The notes: generated from the letters alone by a model not told the origin. Shown: positions 7,244 to 14,000, numbered from the stretch's first letter. The stretch is 26,231 bases of DNA from Firmicutes bacterium CAG:24053_14 (GCA_001916715.1 MNSZ01000051.1:1-26231); one strand, 5' to 3'. Translations and numbers: made by a program.

Positions 7244-9294
7244 ATTATCTTGATACTGATATACGATACTGCAAGGGCATAGGCGAAAAAAAGGCGCAGC
7301 TTTTCAATAAGCTCGGCGTCATTAACGTCCGTGACCTTGTTTCGTATTTTCCGAGAAAATATGAGGATCGCAGCAGCTTTAAGCCGATCGCGCTGACCTG
7401 CGACGGGGAAACTGTTTGCATAAACGCCCTCGCGGCGGAGGATGCTCGCCTTGTGCGCATACGCAGGGGACTTGAGCTTGTCAAGTTCCGCGTCGTTGAC
7501 GAGAGTGGTTCGGTTGACATAACGTTTTTCAACCAGCCGTATATCAAAAACAATATCCATCGCGGCGACAGCCTGAATATATATGGCAAGATTATCGGCG
7601 TTGGCGGAAAGCGCACGATGACAAACCCGGTGATCGAGCGTGAGGGCACAGTCGGCGGCGTCACGGGGCGCATAGTTCCGGTGTACAGGCTCACGACTGG
7701 GCTTTCGCAGAAGCTTGTTATGTCCGCGGTGCGTCAGGCTCTTGACGCAAGCGCGGCCGATCTGCCGGAGGTGCTGCCCGAGAGCCTGAGGAAAAAGTAC
7801 CGGCTTGCACAGACGGGATACGCGTATGAAAATATTCATTTTCCGGCGAGCTTCGAGAATCTTGAGCTTGCGCGGCGCAGACTTGTTTTTGAGGAGCTGT
7901 TCCTGCTGGCCTGCGCGCTGGGCAAAATGAAGGGCAGCCACTCAAAGCAGAGCGGCATACCCATGCGCGAGCAGAATATAGATGAGTTTTTCTCAAGTTT
8001 GCCGTTTGTGCCGACGGGCGCGCAAAAACGCGCGGTGTCGGACGCTGTGCGCGATATGCAGTCGGGAACAGCGATGAACAGGCTTGTGCAGGGCGATGTT
8101 GGCAGCGGCAAAACGCTTGTGGCCGCCGCGCTTGTGTGGTATGCGTGGAAAAACGGCTACGCCTCGGCGTTCATGGCGCCGACTGAGATACTTGCAAATC
8201 AGCATTTTGAAACACTCGGAGGCTTTCTTGCACCCTTTGGCCTGCGCATAGGAAAGCTAACAGGCTCAATGACAGCAAAGCAAAAGCGCGAGGTCAAGGC
8301 CGTGCTTGCTGCCGGGGAGCTTGACCTTATCATCGGAACCCACGCGCTGTTTTCCGATGATGTCGAGTATTCAAATCTCGCCCTTGTCATAACCGACGAG
8401 CAGCACCGCTTTGGCGTAAATCAGCGCTCGAGCCTGATATCCAAGGGCGAAAAGCCGCATGTTCTCGTCATGTCCGCAACGCCGATCCCGCGCACGCTTG
8501 CGCTTATAATTTACGGTGATCTTGATATATCCGTAATTGACGAGATGCCGCCGGGCAGACAGAAGGTCGACACCTTTGCCGTGACAGAAAGCTATCGCAC
8601 GCGCTTAAACGGCTTTATACGCAAGCTCGTATCCGAAGGCCGGCAGGTGTTCGTCGTATGCCCGATGATCGAGGAAAACGAGGAGCTTCCGCCGAATGTT
8701 AAATCCGCGCAGGAGCATGCAGCCGAGCTTCAGAAGTATTTCCCCAATCTCAAAGTCGCCTGCGTCCACGGCAAGCTCAAGGCCAAAGAGAAAAATGAAA
8801 TTATGCAGAGCTTCGTTGCAGGGGATATCGATATCCTTGTTTCCACCACGGTCATCGAGGTCGGCGTGGACGTGCCGAACGCGGCGCTTATGATAGTCGA
8901 AAATGCCGACCGCTTCGGCCTGAGCCAGCTGCACCAGCTGCGCGGCCGTGTCGGCCGCGGCGAGCATAAGAGCTATTGCGTGCTCGTCTCCGATAACGAT
9001 AACGAGGCAACTCAAGCGCGCCTGAAGGTCATGACCAAGACTAACGACGGCTTCAAGATATCCGAGGAGGATCTGAAGCTGCGCGGCCCGGGCGATTTCT
9101 TCGGCTCGCGCCAGCACGGACTTCCGGCGATGCACGTTGCCGATCTTGGCTCGGATATGAACGTGCTGCAGGAGGCGCAGGACGCCGCGCGCGAAACTCT
9201 TGCCTCCGACCCCGAGCTGTCGCGCCCGGAGCATGCTCAGCTCAAAGCCGCCGTCGCTCGGCTGTTTACCCTCAACGCAGATACGCTCAATTGA
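7240..9294 (+). CDS. recG: ATP-dependent DNA helicase RecG
   Basis: This 684-residue protein has the full RecG architecture: an N-terminal helical/wedge OB-fold region (1-180), then the helicase core. The core has Walker A GDVGSGKT (285-292), the RecG-specific DEQH box (386-389), SATPIPRTLAL (412-422) and motif VI QLRGRVGRG (566-574). RecG remodels stalled forks and branches Holliday junctions. The ATG at 7240 overlaps the mpg stop as ATGA and gives the family N-terminus (NYLDTDIRYCKGIGEKKA); an in-frame GTG at 7219 would add seven atypical residues. It is the last gene of the apbE-mpg-recG unit and ends at a strong terminator. Confidence 0.95.
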   Translation: MNYLDTDIRYCKGIGEKKAQLFNKLGVINVRDLVSYFPRKYEDRSSFKPIALTCDGETVCINALAAEDARLVRIRRGLELVKFRVVDESGSVDITFFNQPYIKNNIHRGDSLNIYGKIIGVGGKRTMTNPVIEREGTVGGVTGRIVPVYRLTTGLSQKLVMSAVRQALDASAADLPEVLPESLRKKYRLAQTGYAYENIHFPASFENLELARRRLVFEELFLLACALGKMKGSHSKQSGIPMREQNIDEFFSSLPFVPTGAQKRAVSDAVRDMQSGTAMNRLVQGDVGSGKTLVAAALVWYAWKNGYASAFMAPTEILANQHFETLGGFLAPFGLRIGKLTGSMTAKQKREVKAVLAAGELDLIIGTHALFSDDVEYSNLALVITDEQHRFGVNQRSSLISKGEKPHVLVMSATPIPRTLALIIYGDLDISVIDEMPPGRQKVDTFAVTESYRTRLNGFIRKLVSEGRQVFVVCPMIEENEELPPNVKSAQEHAAELQKYFPNLKVACVHGKLKAKEKNEIMQSFVAGDIDILVSTTVIEVGVDVPNAALMIVENADRFGLSQLHQLRGRVGRGEHKSYCVLVSDNDNEATQARLKVMTKTNDGFKISEEDLKLRGPGDFFGSRQHGLPAMHVADLGSDMNVLQEAQDAARETLASDPELSRPEHAQLKAAVARLFTLNADTLN

Positions 9295-9323
9295 AAAAGA
9301 CCGCCGGGAGGCGGTCTTTTTTT
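9294..9323. terminator. Bidirectional terminator after recG
   Basis: A 12-bp stem, AAAAAGACCGCC (9294-9305) with GGCGGTCTTTTT (9310-9321), has a GGGA loop and T runs on both strands. It serves recG on the plus strand and the orphan gene ending at 9343 on the minus strand. Confidence 0.9.
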
Positions 9324-9342
9324 GCTGTGCAGCTGAAATATA

Positions 9343-10092
9343 CTATGGCAGAAGAAAATCAGGCAGACGAAGTCCGATTAGATCATCCGTCGGTATTTGA
9401 ACGGAGATATCCCTTATTGAGCCAATATCCAGAGTTATTGGTGAGTGATCCCGGATCAAACACTTTCGGACAAGACCGAATTCGTCGGTGACAGTGTCAT
9501 CACCATCCAGCAGAGCAACTCTGAAACGCAGCTCGTTTTGCCATGAAAAGCTTGAAGATTTGCAAAATTCGTCCAAATCGCCGTAATAGTCCGGCGGATA
9601 ATAGCGAACTTCATCACACCTGAAATTAACATTGTCACCGTATTTGCCGCGCAGTGCGTTCAGAACGCGGCTCAAAAACTCGTTTGGATTGTAGATTATG
9701 ACTGCGGTATCTCCAAAATCGAGCAGCCGCTCATCGGGCTGCTCAAATCTTTTTTCGTGAATGAGATATGTAAGCCCGTACATGCAGTAGATTTTTGAAT
9801 ACTGATAAAAGTTTTCGTCTATATAATACATGCCTTTCATGACGGCTCTGATCTCCGGGTCAAAACAGTTGAAGAATTCGTCGCCTACTTTGGGGTCTAC
9901 AGTCTTGACTATCCCTTCGCCAATATCGCCCTGAACTCCGTCCTTCATCTGACTGTCGGCGCGATTATGTCGTTCTATTGCACTCCACGAGCCGAAGTCA
10001 TACAGAGAACGCATGAAAACAGAACCATCCTGTAGCTTGTCGGCCCACTTCTTCGCCGTTATTTTTACCGGCAGACATGGCAGCTTATCCAT
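9343..10092 (-). CDS. Uncharacterised cytoplasmic protein, probable acquired gene
   Basis: This is a 249-residue protein with no signal peptide or membrane helix. The start is the ATG at 10092, with GGAGG 6 bases upstream; the longer frame (to 10176) would cross the promoter and part of a terminator. The N-terminus reads as AKKWADKLQDGSVFMRSL, then RADSQMKDGVQGDI, with a later LLDFGDTAVII and WQNELRFRVAL. That layout of 'W--KL-DG--FMRSL-(Y/F)F', 'R-D---G--GD-GEG' and 'W--E-RF' occurs in a scattered group of hypothetical proteins in gut Firmicutes and Bacteroidetes, as I recall it. Its function is not known to me. Sampled 60-base lines run from about 30 to 52% GC, lower than recG upstream, and terminators lie on both sides, which suggests horizontal gain. 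Family assignment is tentative. Confidence 0.75.
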   Translation of the reverse strand: MDKLPCLPVKITAKKWADKLQDGSVFMRSLYDFGSWSAIERHNRADSQMKDGVQGDIGEGIVKTVDPKVGDEFFNCFDPEIRAVMKGMYYIDENFYQYSKIYCMYGLTYLIHEKRFEQPDERLLDFGDTAVIIYNPNEFLSRVLNALRGKYGDNVNFRCDEVRYYPPDYYGDLDEFCKSSSFSWQNELRFRVALLDGDDTVTDEFGLVRKCLIRDHSPITLDIGSIRDISVQIPTDDLIGLRLPDFLLP

Positions 10093-10132
10093 ACATAACC
10101 TCCAATACATATAAATTACATGCTCCGGGTCC

Positions 10133-10141
10133 AGTATAGCA
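10133..10141 (-). promoter_or_regulatory. Extended -10 promoter of the orphan gene
   Basis: On the minus strand TGC-TATACT (10141-10133) is an extended -10 element about 40 bases before the start codon. No good -35 box is visible. It lies just downstream of the rubrerythrin terminator, so the gene has its own transcription start. Confidence 0.5.
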
Positions 10142-10163
10142 CGATGTTGCACAAAATGGAAAT

Positions 10164-10195
10164 AAAAAAGCAGCACGGAAATTCCGTGCTGCTTT
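10164..10195 (-). terminator. Terminator of the reverse rubrerythrin gene
   Basis: AAAGCAGCACGGAA (10167-10180) pairs with TTCCGTGCTGCTTT (10182-10195). On the minus strand the stem is followed by a run of six T residues. It lies 12 bases after the rubrerythrin stop codon. Confidence 0.88.
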
Positions 10196-10206
10196 GAAAT
10201 TTTGCC

Positions 10207-10773
10207 TTACTTAAAGTATCTTGCCAGCAGGCCTTCGAATGCCTTGCCGTGGCGGGCTTCGTCGCGAGCCATCTCATGGACGGTGTCGTGGATAGCGTCG
10301 AGATTGTACTGCTTTGCGAGCTTTGCAAGCTCGAACTTGCCTGCGGTTGCGCCGTTTTCCGCGTCAACGCGCATCTCGAGGTTCTTCTTGGTGGAGTCGG
10401 TCACGACCTCACCGAGGAGCTCTGCGAATTTTGCGGCGTGCTCAGCCTCTTCGTAAGCTGCCTTCTCCCAGTAAAGGCCGATCTCGGGATAGCCTTCACG
10501 GTGTGCAACGCGAGCCATTGCCAGGTACATACCGACCTCGGAGCACTCGCCCTCGAAGTTTGCGCGCAGGCCGCTAATGATCTCTTCGCGGACGTTTTCG
10601 GGAACGCCTTCACCGAAAACCTTGCCGACGCCGACTATATGTTCTGCTGCCCAGGTCTTTTCCTCGGCCTGCAGGGTGAACTTCTCACCGGGGACATTGC
10701 AGATGGGGCACTTCTCGGGGGGAGTGTCTCCTTCGTGAACGTAACCGCATACGGGGCATACCCATTTTGCCAT
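10207..10773 (-). CDS. Reverse rubrerythrin (N-terminal rubredoxin, C-terminal ferritin-like diiron domain)
   Basis: This 188-residue protein has a rubredoxin-type centre at the N-terminus, with cysteines 6 and 9 (CPVCG) and 22 and 25 (CPIC), followed by a four-helix diiron domain. The domain has carboxylate/histidine motifs ECSEVGMYL, YEEAEHA and DEARHGKAF. In ordinary rubrerythrin the rubredoxin domain is C-terminal; this order defines reverse rubrerythrin, known from clostridia, where it acts as an NADH-linked peroxidase/oxidase scavenging H2O2 and O2 together with electron-donor partners. The ATG has AGGAGG upstream at good spacing. It has its own terminator, and a palindrome sits in the likely promoter, consistent with stress control. 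An oxygen-defence role fits the strict-anaerobe genes around it. Confidence 0.93.
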   Translation of the reverse strand: MAKWVCPVCGYVHEGDTPPEKCPICNVPGEKFTLQAEEKTWAAEHIVGVGKVFGEGVPENVREEIISGLRANFEGECSEVGMYLAMARVAHREGYPEIGLYWEKAAYEEAEHAAKFAELLGEVVTDSTKKNLEMRVDAENGATAGKFELAKLAKQYNLDAIHDTVHEMARDEARHGKAFEGLLARYFK

Positions 10774-10855
10774 AATAATTTACCTCCTAAAATAATAAAT
10801 ACACTTTTGCACTTGAAATCTTTTTTTGATTGACGTTTTTCGTCTTTCTGAGCTT

Positions 10856-10884
10856 ATTATAATAGGATTTGCGCGCAATGACTG
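10856..10884 (-). promoter_or_regulatory. Probable rubrerythrin promoter with a palindrome in the spacer
   Basis: On the minus strand a perfect TATAAT (10861-10856) lies about 85 bases before the ATG. The -35 position (10884-10879) holds only a weak CAGTCA. The spacer contains the perfect palindrome TTGCGCGCAA (10869-10878), a possible repressor or activator site that may compensate for the poor -35. Confidence 0.45.
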
Positions 10885-10893
10885 TGGTATATG

Positions 10894-11322
10894 CTACACT
10901 CTGCGGATGTTTTTAGAAATTTCACATAAAGCTTCCGCAGCTTCCGTGTCGCAGTCGGTGTTTCGCGCAAGATCGGCCAGCGACAGCATGCCCACAAGGC
11001 GCCCGTCGCGGCACACGGGCAGCCGCCGTATCTGCGCATCGGCCATGAGCCGCGCCGCGTCGCCGACATAGGCGTTGTCGTTTATCGTTATAACGCCGCG
11101 TGTCATAACGTCGCCGGTCTTGGTCTCCATGGGAGACAGGCCGTTTGCCGCGCACCTCACGGCAATGTCGCGGTCGGTTATCATGCCGCGCAGATTACCT
11201 CGCTCGTCGCAAACGGGTACGGCGCCGATGTTATATTGCTTCAACAGCCGCGCCGCCGCAGCGACCGGCTCTCCGAGTCCGACCGTCACTATATGCTCGC
11301 TCATGATATCAAACACTTTCAT
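10894..11322 (-). CDS. CBS-domain pair protein
   Basis: This 142-residue protein consists of two CBS domains (about 1-60 and 70-125). It has repeated motifs DIMSEHIVTV / DVMTRGVITI, AAARLLKQYNIGAVPV / DAARLMADAQIRRLPV and GMITDRDIA / GMLSLADLA. Stand-alone CBS pairs (Bateman modules) bind adenine nucleotides or related ligands and regulate partners; no catalytic domain is attached, so the partner is unknown. The ATG has a strong AGGAGG about 9 bases upstream. It sits between rubrerythrin (more than 100 bases downstream) and spoIIP (74 bases upstream) on the same strand. Co-transcription with spoIIP is possible, since no terminator is visible between them. Confidence 0.9.
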   Translation of the reverse strand: MKVFDIMSEHIVTVGLGEPVAAAARLLKQYNIGAVPVCDERGNLRGMITDRDIAVRCAANGLSPMETKTGDVMTRGVITINDNAYVGDAARLMADAQIRRLPVCRDGRLVGMLSLADLARNTDCDTEAAEALCEISKNIRRV

Positions 11323-11396
11323 AGTAAAAAACCTCCTGTGGTATATGATAAGATCATAGCCGCAGGAGGCGTGTTCTATACATTATAATAATACCG

Positions 11397-12353
11397 TCAC
11401 TCGATAAGCTCGGCAAGCGCCGGACCTGCCGTCTTGCCGAACAGCCGTATTGCGGCGAGCGCTTCCTGCAAGGTGTTCCCGTTGCTGCCGACCTCGATTA
11501 TCATCGAGCCGGGCGTAAGATGCTGATTATAGCGGTATTTTGTCAGTGTTATCGGACGCATGAGGCTCGGGTAGCTTTGGCATACGGTGTTTTGAAGATA
11601 TATTGCGAGGCTCAGATTCTGCCGCCAGTTCGGATGCTCAAGGCCGCTTGCGTCGCTGCCGACAAACAGCATTATCTGACTTGCGCACACGCCCTGTTCG
11701 GTCGCTGTCGTCTTATATGTCACGGTATCGGAGCACAGCGCGTCACGGTGCAGGTCAATTACGATTTTTATGCTCGGATACTCGGCGAGGTATTTCTCGA
11801 CGGCCTCGCAGCTCCGGTTGTACGAGCCTGTATAACTCGGGTAGTCGAACACCTGCGTATCGTGAATGACGTTCAGGCCGCAGTCCTGAAGTATCTGCGC
11901 AAGCTCGGTGCCGATGCGGATAACATTAAGGTTTTGATCGAGCGTTCGATTTGTGCCGAGGTCATCGTATTTGTCAAGCCCGGCAGGGGAGTAGGCTTCG
12001 CTCGAATGCGTGTGCAGAATGAGAATCTGCGGCTTATCCGCTTCGAGCCGTATTGGGCATCCGGCGCTGAGGATCGAGTCGATGTCGATATCATAGCCGG
12101 AGGTGTTTTTTATCGACATGCCTCCGGATATGGTCGTTGGTATGATCGTCGGCGTCACCGGAGCGGCGCTCTGCACAGGGGTTTCCGTTGCAGCAGCGGC
12201 TTCGGTCGGACAGGCGGTTTCCTGCGCGTCATCGGCAAGGGAGACGGTGTTCTTTATAAGCTCGCCGCCGTCTGTGCGCAGGTATAAGGCAAACAGATAC
12301 AGGCAGCACAGGGCAAGTCCGCCCACGATGATCGCTCTTAGTTTTTTCAGCAT
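11397..12353 (-). CDS. spoIIP: Stage II sporulation protein P, amidase of the DMP engulfment complex
   Basis: This 318-residue protein has one N-terminal membrane anchor (about 7-25), a low-complexity Ala/Thr/Pro linker (about 45-75) and the SpoIIP catalytic domain (about 108-318). The motifs are LILHTHSSEAY with H114, H116 and E119, YPSYTGSYNRS (171-181), VIDLHRDA with H202, and PGSMIIEVGSNGNTL with E287. SpoIIP is an N-acetylmuramoyl-L-alanine amidase and endopeptidase that acts with SpoIID and SpoIIM to thin septal peptidoglycan and drive forespore engulfment, so the organism very probably sporulates. The ATG has GGGAGG upstream. A sigma-E-like promoter lies upstream. The gpr protease gene that often precedes spoIIP is absent, and a divergent TSCPD gene is there instead. 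Confidence 0.95.
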   Translation of the reverse strand: MLKKLRAIIVGGLALCCLYLFALYLRTDGGELIKNTVSLADDAQETACPTEAAAATETPVQSAAPVTPTIIPTTISGGMSIKNTSGYDIDIDSILSAGCPIRLEADKPQILILHTHSSEAYSPAGLDKYDDLGTNRTLDQNLNVIRIGTELAQILQDCGLNVIHDTQVFDYPSYTGSYNRSCEAVEKYLAEYPSIKIVIDLHRDALCSDTVTYKTTATEQGVCASQIMLFVGSDASGLEHPNWRQNLSLAIYLQNTVCQSYPSLMRPITLTKYRYNQHLTPGSMIIEVGSNGNTLQEALAAIRLFGKTAGPALAELIE

Positions 12354-12374
12354 TTCCTAACCTCCCTTCGTGCA

Positions 12375-12403
12375 AGTATATTGCGCTTCGCGGCAAATTA
12401 TGC
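12375..12403 (-). promoter_or_regulatory. Possible sigma-E-type promoter of spoIIP
   Basis: On the minus strand GCATAAT (12403-12397) fits the loose sigma-E -35 (kmATAww). After 14 bases, AATATACT (12382-12375) matches 5 of 7 defined positions of the CATACAnT -10. SpoIIP is known to be sigma-E controlled in Bacillus; the match here is only fair. Confidence 0.3.
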
Positions 12404-12423
12404 TGTACTTGCAGCCGGTGCTG

Positions 12424-12432
12424 TGGTATGAT
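12424..12432 (+). promoter_or_regulatory. Possible extended -10 promoter of the TSCPD gene
   Basis: TGG-TATGAT (12424-12432) is an extended -10 element about 60 bases before the TSCPD start codon. No convincing -35 box is visible. Confidence 0.35.
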
Positions 12433-12493
12433 TTATTTGCAGGTGGTTACTGCGTTATGTTAACCATGAATATTCAAAAAATGAGGTGTGATT

Positions 12494-12735
12494 ATGCATA
12501 TTACTTACCGTCCGAAAGGAGTATGTTCGCAGCTTTTTGAGATCGATGTCGAAAACGGGATCATCGAAAAAGTGGAGGTAAAAGGCGGATGCAGCGGCAA
12601 TCTGCAAGGCATTTCGCGGCTGCTTGTGGGGATGAAGGCCGAGGATGCCGCCGCAAATTGGAGGGTATACGCTGCGGATTCAAGGCAACATCGTGCCCCG
12701 ATCAGTTATCCAAAGCACTGAAAAATTGCATATAA
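12494..12735 (+). pseudogene. TSCPD-domain protein (TIGR03905-like), frameshifted
   Basis: The gene starts at ATG 12494 after GAGGTG. It encodes a small conserved clostridial protein whose family members have a KGVCS motif, a GGCSGNLQGI motif and a C-terminal TSCPDQL motif. The first two are in frame (KGVCSQLFEIDVENG and KGGCSGNLQGISRL). After the codons for EDAAA the annotated frame turns to unrelated sequence and stops at 12721. From TTG at 12658 the -1 frame instead reads LEGIRCGFKATSCPDQLSKA and ends at TAA 12733-12735, exactly the expected C-terminus. Adding one base to the AAA at 12655-12657 restores a protein of about 80 residues. The loss may be a sequencing error or a real mutation. 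The sequence around the site is not a canonical -1 slippery heptamer. The family's function is unknown. Confidence 0.88.
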
Positions 12736-13089
12736 AAACAGCGATTTAGTTTACATAATATTATTTCATAACGCGCTTGATTTACATAACGTTATACATG
12801 TGATTAATATTTGTAATAATTTTTACGAATTTTTAAGGAATTGTTGTCGAATTTCGGCTTTTGTGCAAGATGACTAAGGCACAAAATCATGTGCTTTGTA
12901 TAGTAAAATCCCCTAAATCTTGCGGTTTTTGAAGCACCTATGTGAAATATGCACAATTCGACACGGCCTCGCTTGTGCAAAATTACTATTTACTCGCTCG
13001 TAAATGTTCCGCTATAATTAATATGCCCGAGAGTTATAGGGCGCTGTTCGGTGTTTTGCCGAATATATTTTTTATGACAGGAGCGTTAT
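12736..13089. other. Gene-free 354-base interval with repeats and possible RNA structure
   Basis: No coding frame is convincing here. The first third is AT-rich and holds three imperfect copies of TTTACATAA(C/T) near 12750, 12765 and 12781, and the palindrome ATAACGTTAT (12786-12795). The middle has arms TGTCGAATT (12845-12853) and AATTCGACA (12955-12963) enclosing TTTTGTGC/GCACAAAA (12859-12866 with 12879-12886) and GTGCTT/AAGCAC (12891-12896 with 12932-12937). The word TTGTGC or its complement occurs at 12861, 12879, 12951 and 12973. Near the hydrolase gene there is a promoter, and a small hairpin TTCGG/CCGAA (13047-13063) followed by a T-rich run. It could be an operator region, a leader RNA or a small RNA gene; no known riboswitch class is recognised. 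Confidence 0.6.
12990..13018 (+). promoter_or_regulatory. Promoter of the SleB-type hydrolase gene
   Basis: A perfect TATAAT (13013-13018) is present, with a weak -35 (TTACTC, 12990-12995) at 17 bases. An inverted repeat ATTTAC-N6-GTAAAT (12988-13005) overlaps the -35 and may be an operator. The leader to the ATG would be about 65 bases. Confidence 0.5.
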
Positions 13090-13932
13090 ATGAGTAAACT
13101 GAAAAAAAACAGTCTTGCACTCGTGTTCGTTATCTGTCTGCTGTGCGTTTTCCTCTGCGGCTCTGCGCTGGCCGAGGAAACTGACAACGGTGTCGGGTAT
13201 ACCGAAACTCCGGTATACGTAGACGGACTGCTTTCCTGCCGCGGCTATATGATAGGCGACGATTCCTATGTCTCGCTTGAGGCTGCATGCGCGGTCCTCG
13301 GCTACGACGCCGATGTTAATTATGACAAAGAGATAAATAAATTGACCGTCGAGGTCGCCGGCATAACGATCGAAGCCGGCTTTGGTGATAAATATCTGTG
13401 CGCAAACGGCAGATACTTTTATCTCCCCGACGGCTATATGGAGGTTGACGGCTCTTTCATAATCCCGACGGAGGCACTGGCGAAAATATTTACGCTTGGC
13501 GTTTCGCAGGATGATGAGCAGGGAGCTATCAATTTCAGCACGGCAGACGAACAGATCCTCCAAAGTGGGGATGAGTTTTACAACGAGGATGATCTCTACT
13601 GGATGAGCAGGATCATCACATGGGAGTCCGGCAACCAGCCCGTAGAAGGACAGATAGGTGTCGGAAACGTTATCCTCAATCGAGCGGGCGACCCACGATT
13701 CGGAGAGACGATAAAGGACGTCATCTTCCAGCCGGGCCAGTTCACGCCGGCATCGACGGGCGCAGTGTACGGCGAGCCTTATGCGATAAGCGTAATTTGC
13801 GCAAAGCTTGCATTCGAAGGCTATAACACCGTCGGCGATGCGCTGTTTTTCCAGGTCGGACGATACTGGGGCAGCGGAATGATCGAAACGACGTGGCTCG
13901 GAAAGATCGGCGACCACAATTTCTTTATGTGA
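13090..13932 (+). CDS. Secreted SleB-type cell wall (spore cortex) hydrolase with copper-amine-oxidase-like N-domain
   Basis: This 280-residue protein has a signal peptide (1-28, ending GSALA). Next come a region of about 35-150 with the strand pattern of copper amine oxidase N-terminal-like domains (SYVSLEAACAVLGY, then IIPTEALAKIF), common in clostridial wall proteins, and a C-terminal Hydrolase_2 domain (about 168-280). The latter shows LYWMSRIITWESGNQP with the likely catalytic Glu179, GVGNVILNR, FQPGQFTP and the terminal IGDHNFF. SleB-type enzymes are lytic transglycosylases cutting muramic-lactam cortex peptidoglycan at germination; relatives act on vegetative wall, so the exact stage is open. 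AGGAG lies just upstream of the ATG. There is a long leader region and a private terminator. Confidence 0.9.
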   Translation: MSKLKKNSLALVFVICLLCVFLCGSALAEETDNGVGYTETPVYVDGLLSCRGYMIGDDSYVSLEAACAVLGYDADVNYDKEINKLTVEVAGITIEAGFGDKYLCANGRYFYLPDGYMEVDGSFIIPTEALAKIFTLGVSQDDEQGAINFSTADEQILQSGDEFYNEDDLYWMSRIITWESGNQPVEGQIGVGNVILNRAGDPRFGETIKDVIFQPGQFTPASTGAVYGEPYAISVICAKLAFEGYNTVGDALFFQVGRYWGSGMIETTWLGKIGDHNFFM

Positions 13933-13961
13933 TTGCTAAAAGAAAGCGAATATGCTAAAAT
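13933..13961 (+). promoter_or_regulatory. Promoter of rsmG overlapping the preceding terminator
   Basis: TTGCTA (13933-13938), a 17-base spacer and TAAAAT (13956-13961) fit a vegetative promoter. The -10 overlaps the left arm of the terminator hairpin, and the expected start point falls inside that arm, so rsmG transcripts would not contain the complete hairpin. Confidence 0.5.
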
Positions 13962-13990
13962 GAGTTGGGTCATACCCAACTCATTTTTTT
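13957..13990 (+). terminator. Terminator of the SleB-type hydrolase gene
   Basis: AAAATGAGTTGGGT (13957-13970) pairs with ACCCAACTCATTTT (13974-13987) across a CAT loop, followed by more T residues. It is a strong, nearly symmetrical hairpin 25 bases after the stop codon. Confidence 0.92.
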
Positions 13991-14000
13991 CGGAGAACGT

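Noticed and set aside
8605..9234. Minus-strand frame of 209 codons opposite recG
   Set aside because: Antisense shadow of a well-conserved RecG helicase core.
10249..10833. Plus-strand frame of 194 codons opposite reverse rubrerythrin
   Set aside because: Antisense of a clear rubrerythrin with no independent motifs; it runs through the rubrerythrin start region.
13020..13075. Possible c-di-AMP (ydaO) riboswitch ahead of the cell-wall hydrolase
   Set aside because: The class is often found before wall hydrolases, but the conserved ydaO core sequences are not visible here; only a 5-bp hairpin is present.
13965..14000. Upstream start for rsmG at 13965
   Set aside because: It lies within the terminator hairpin; the ATG at 14001 has a ribosome binding site and the family N-terminus.
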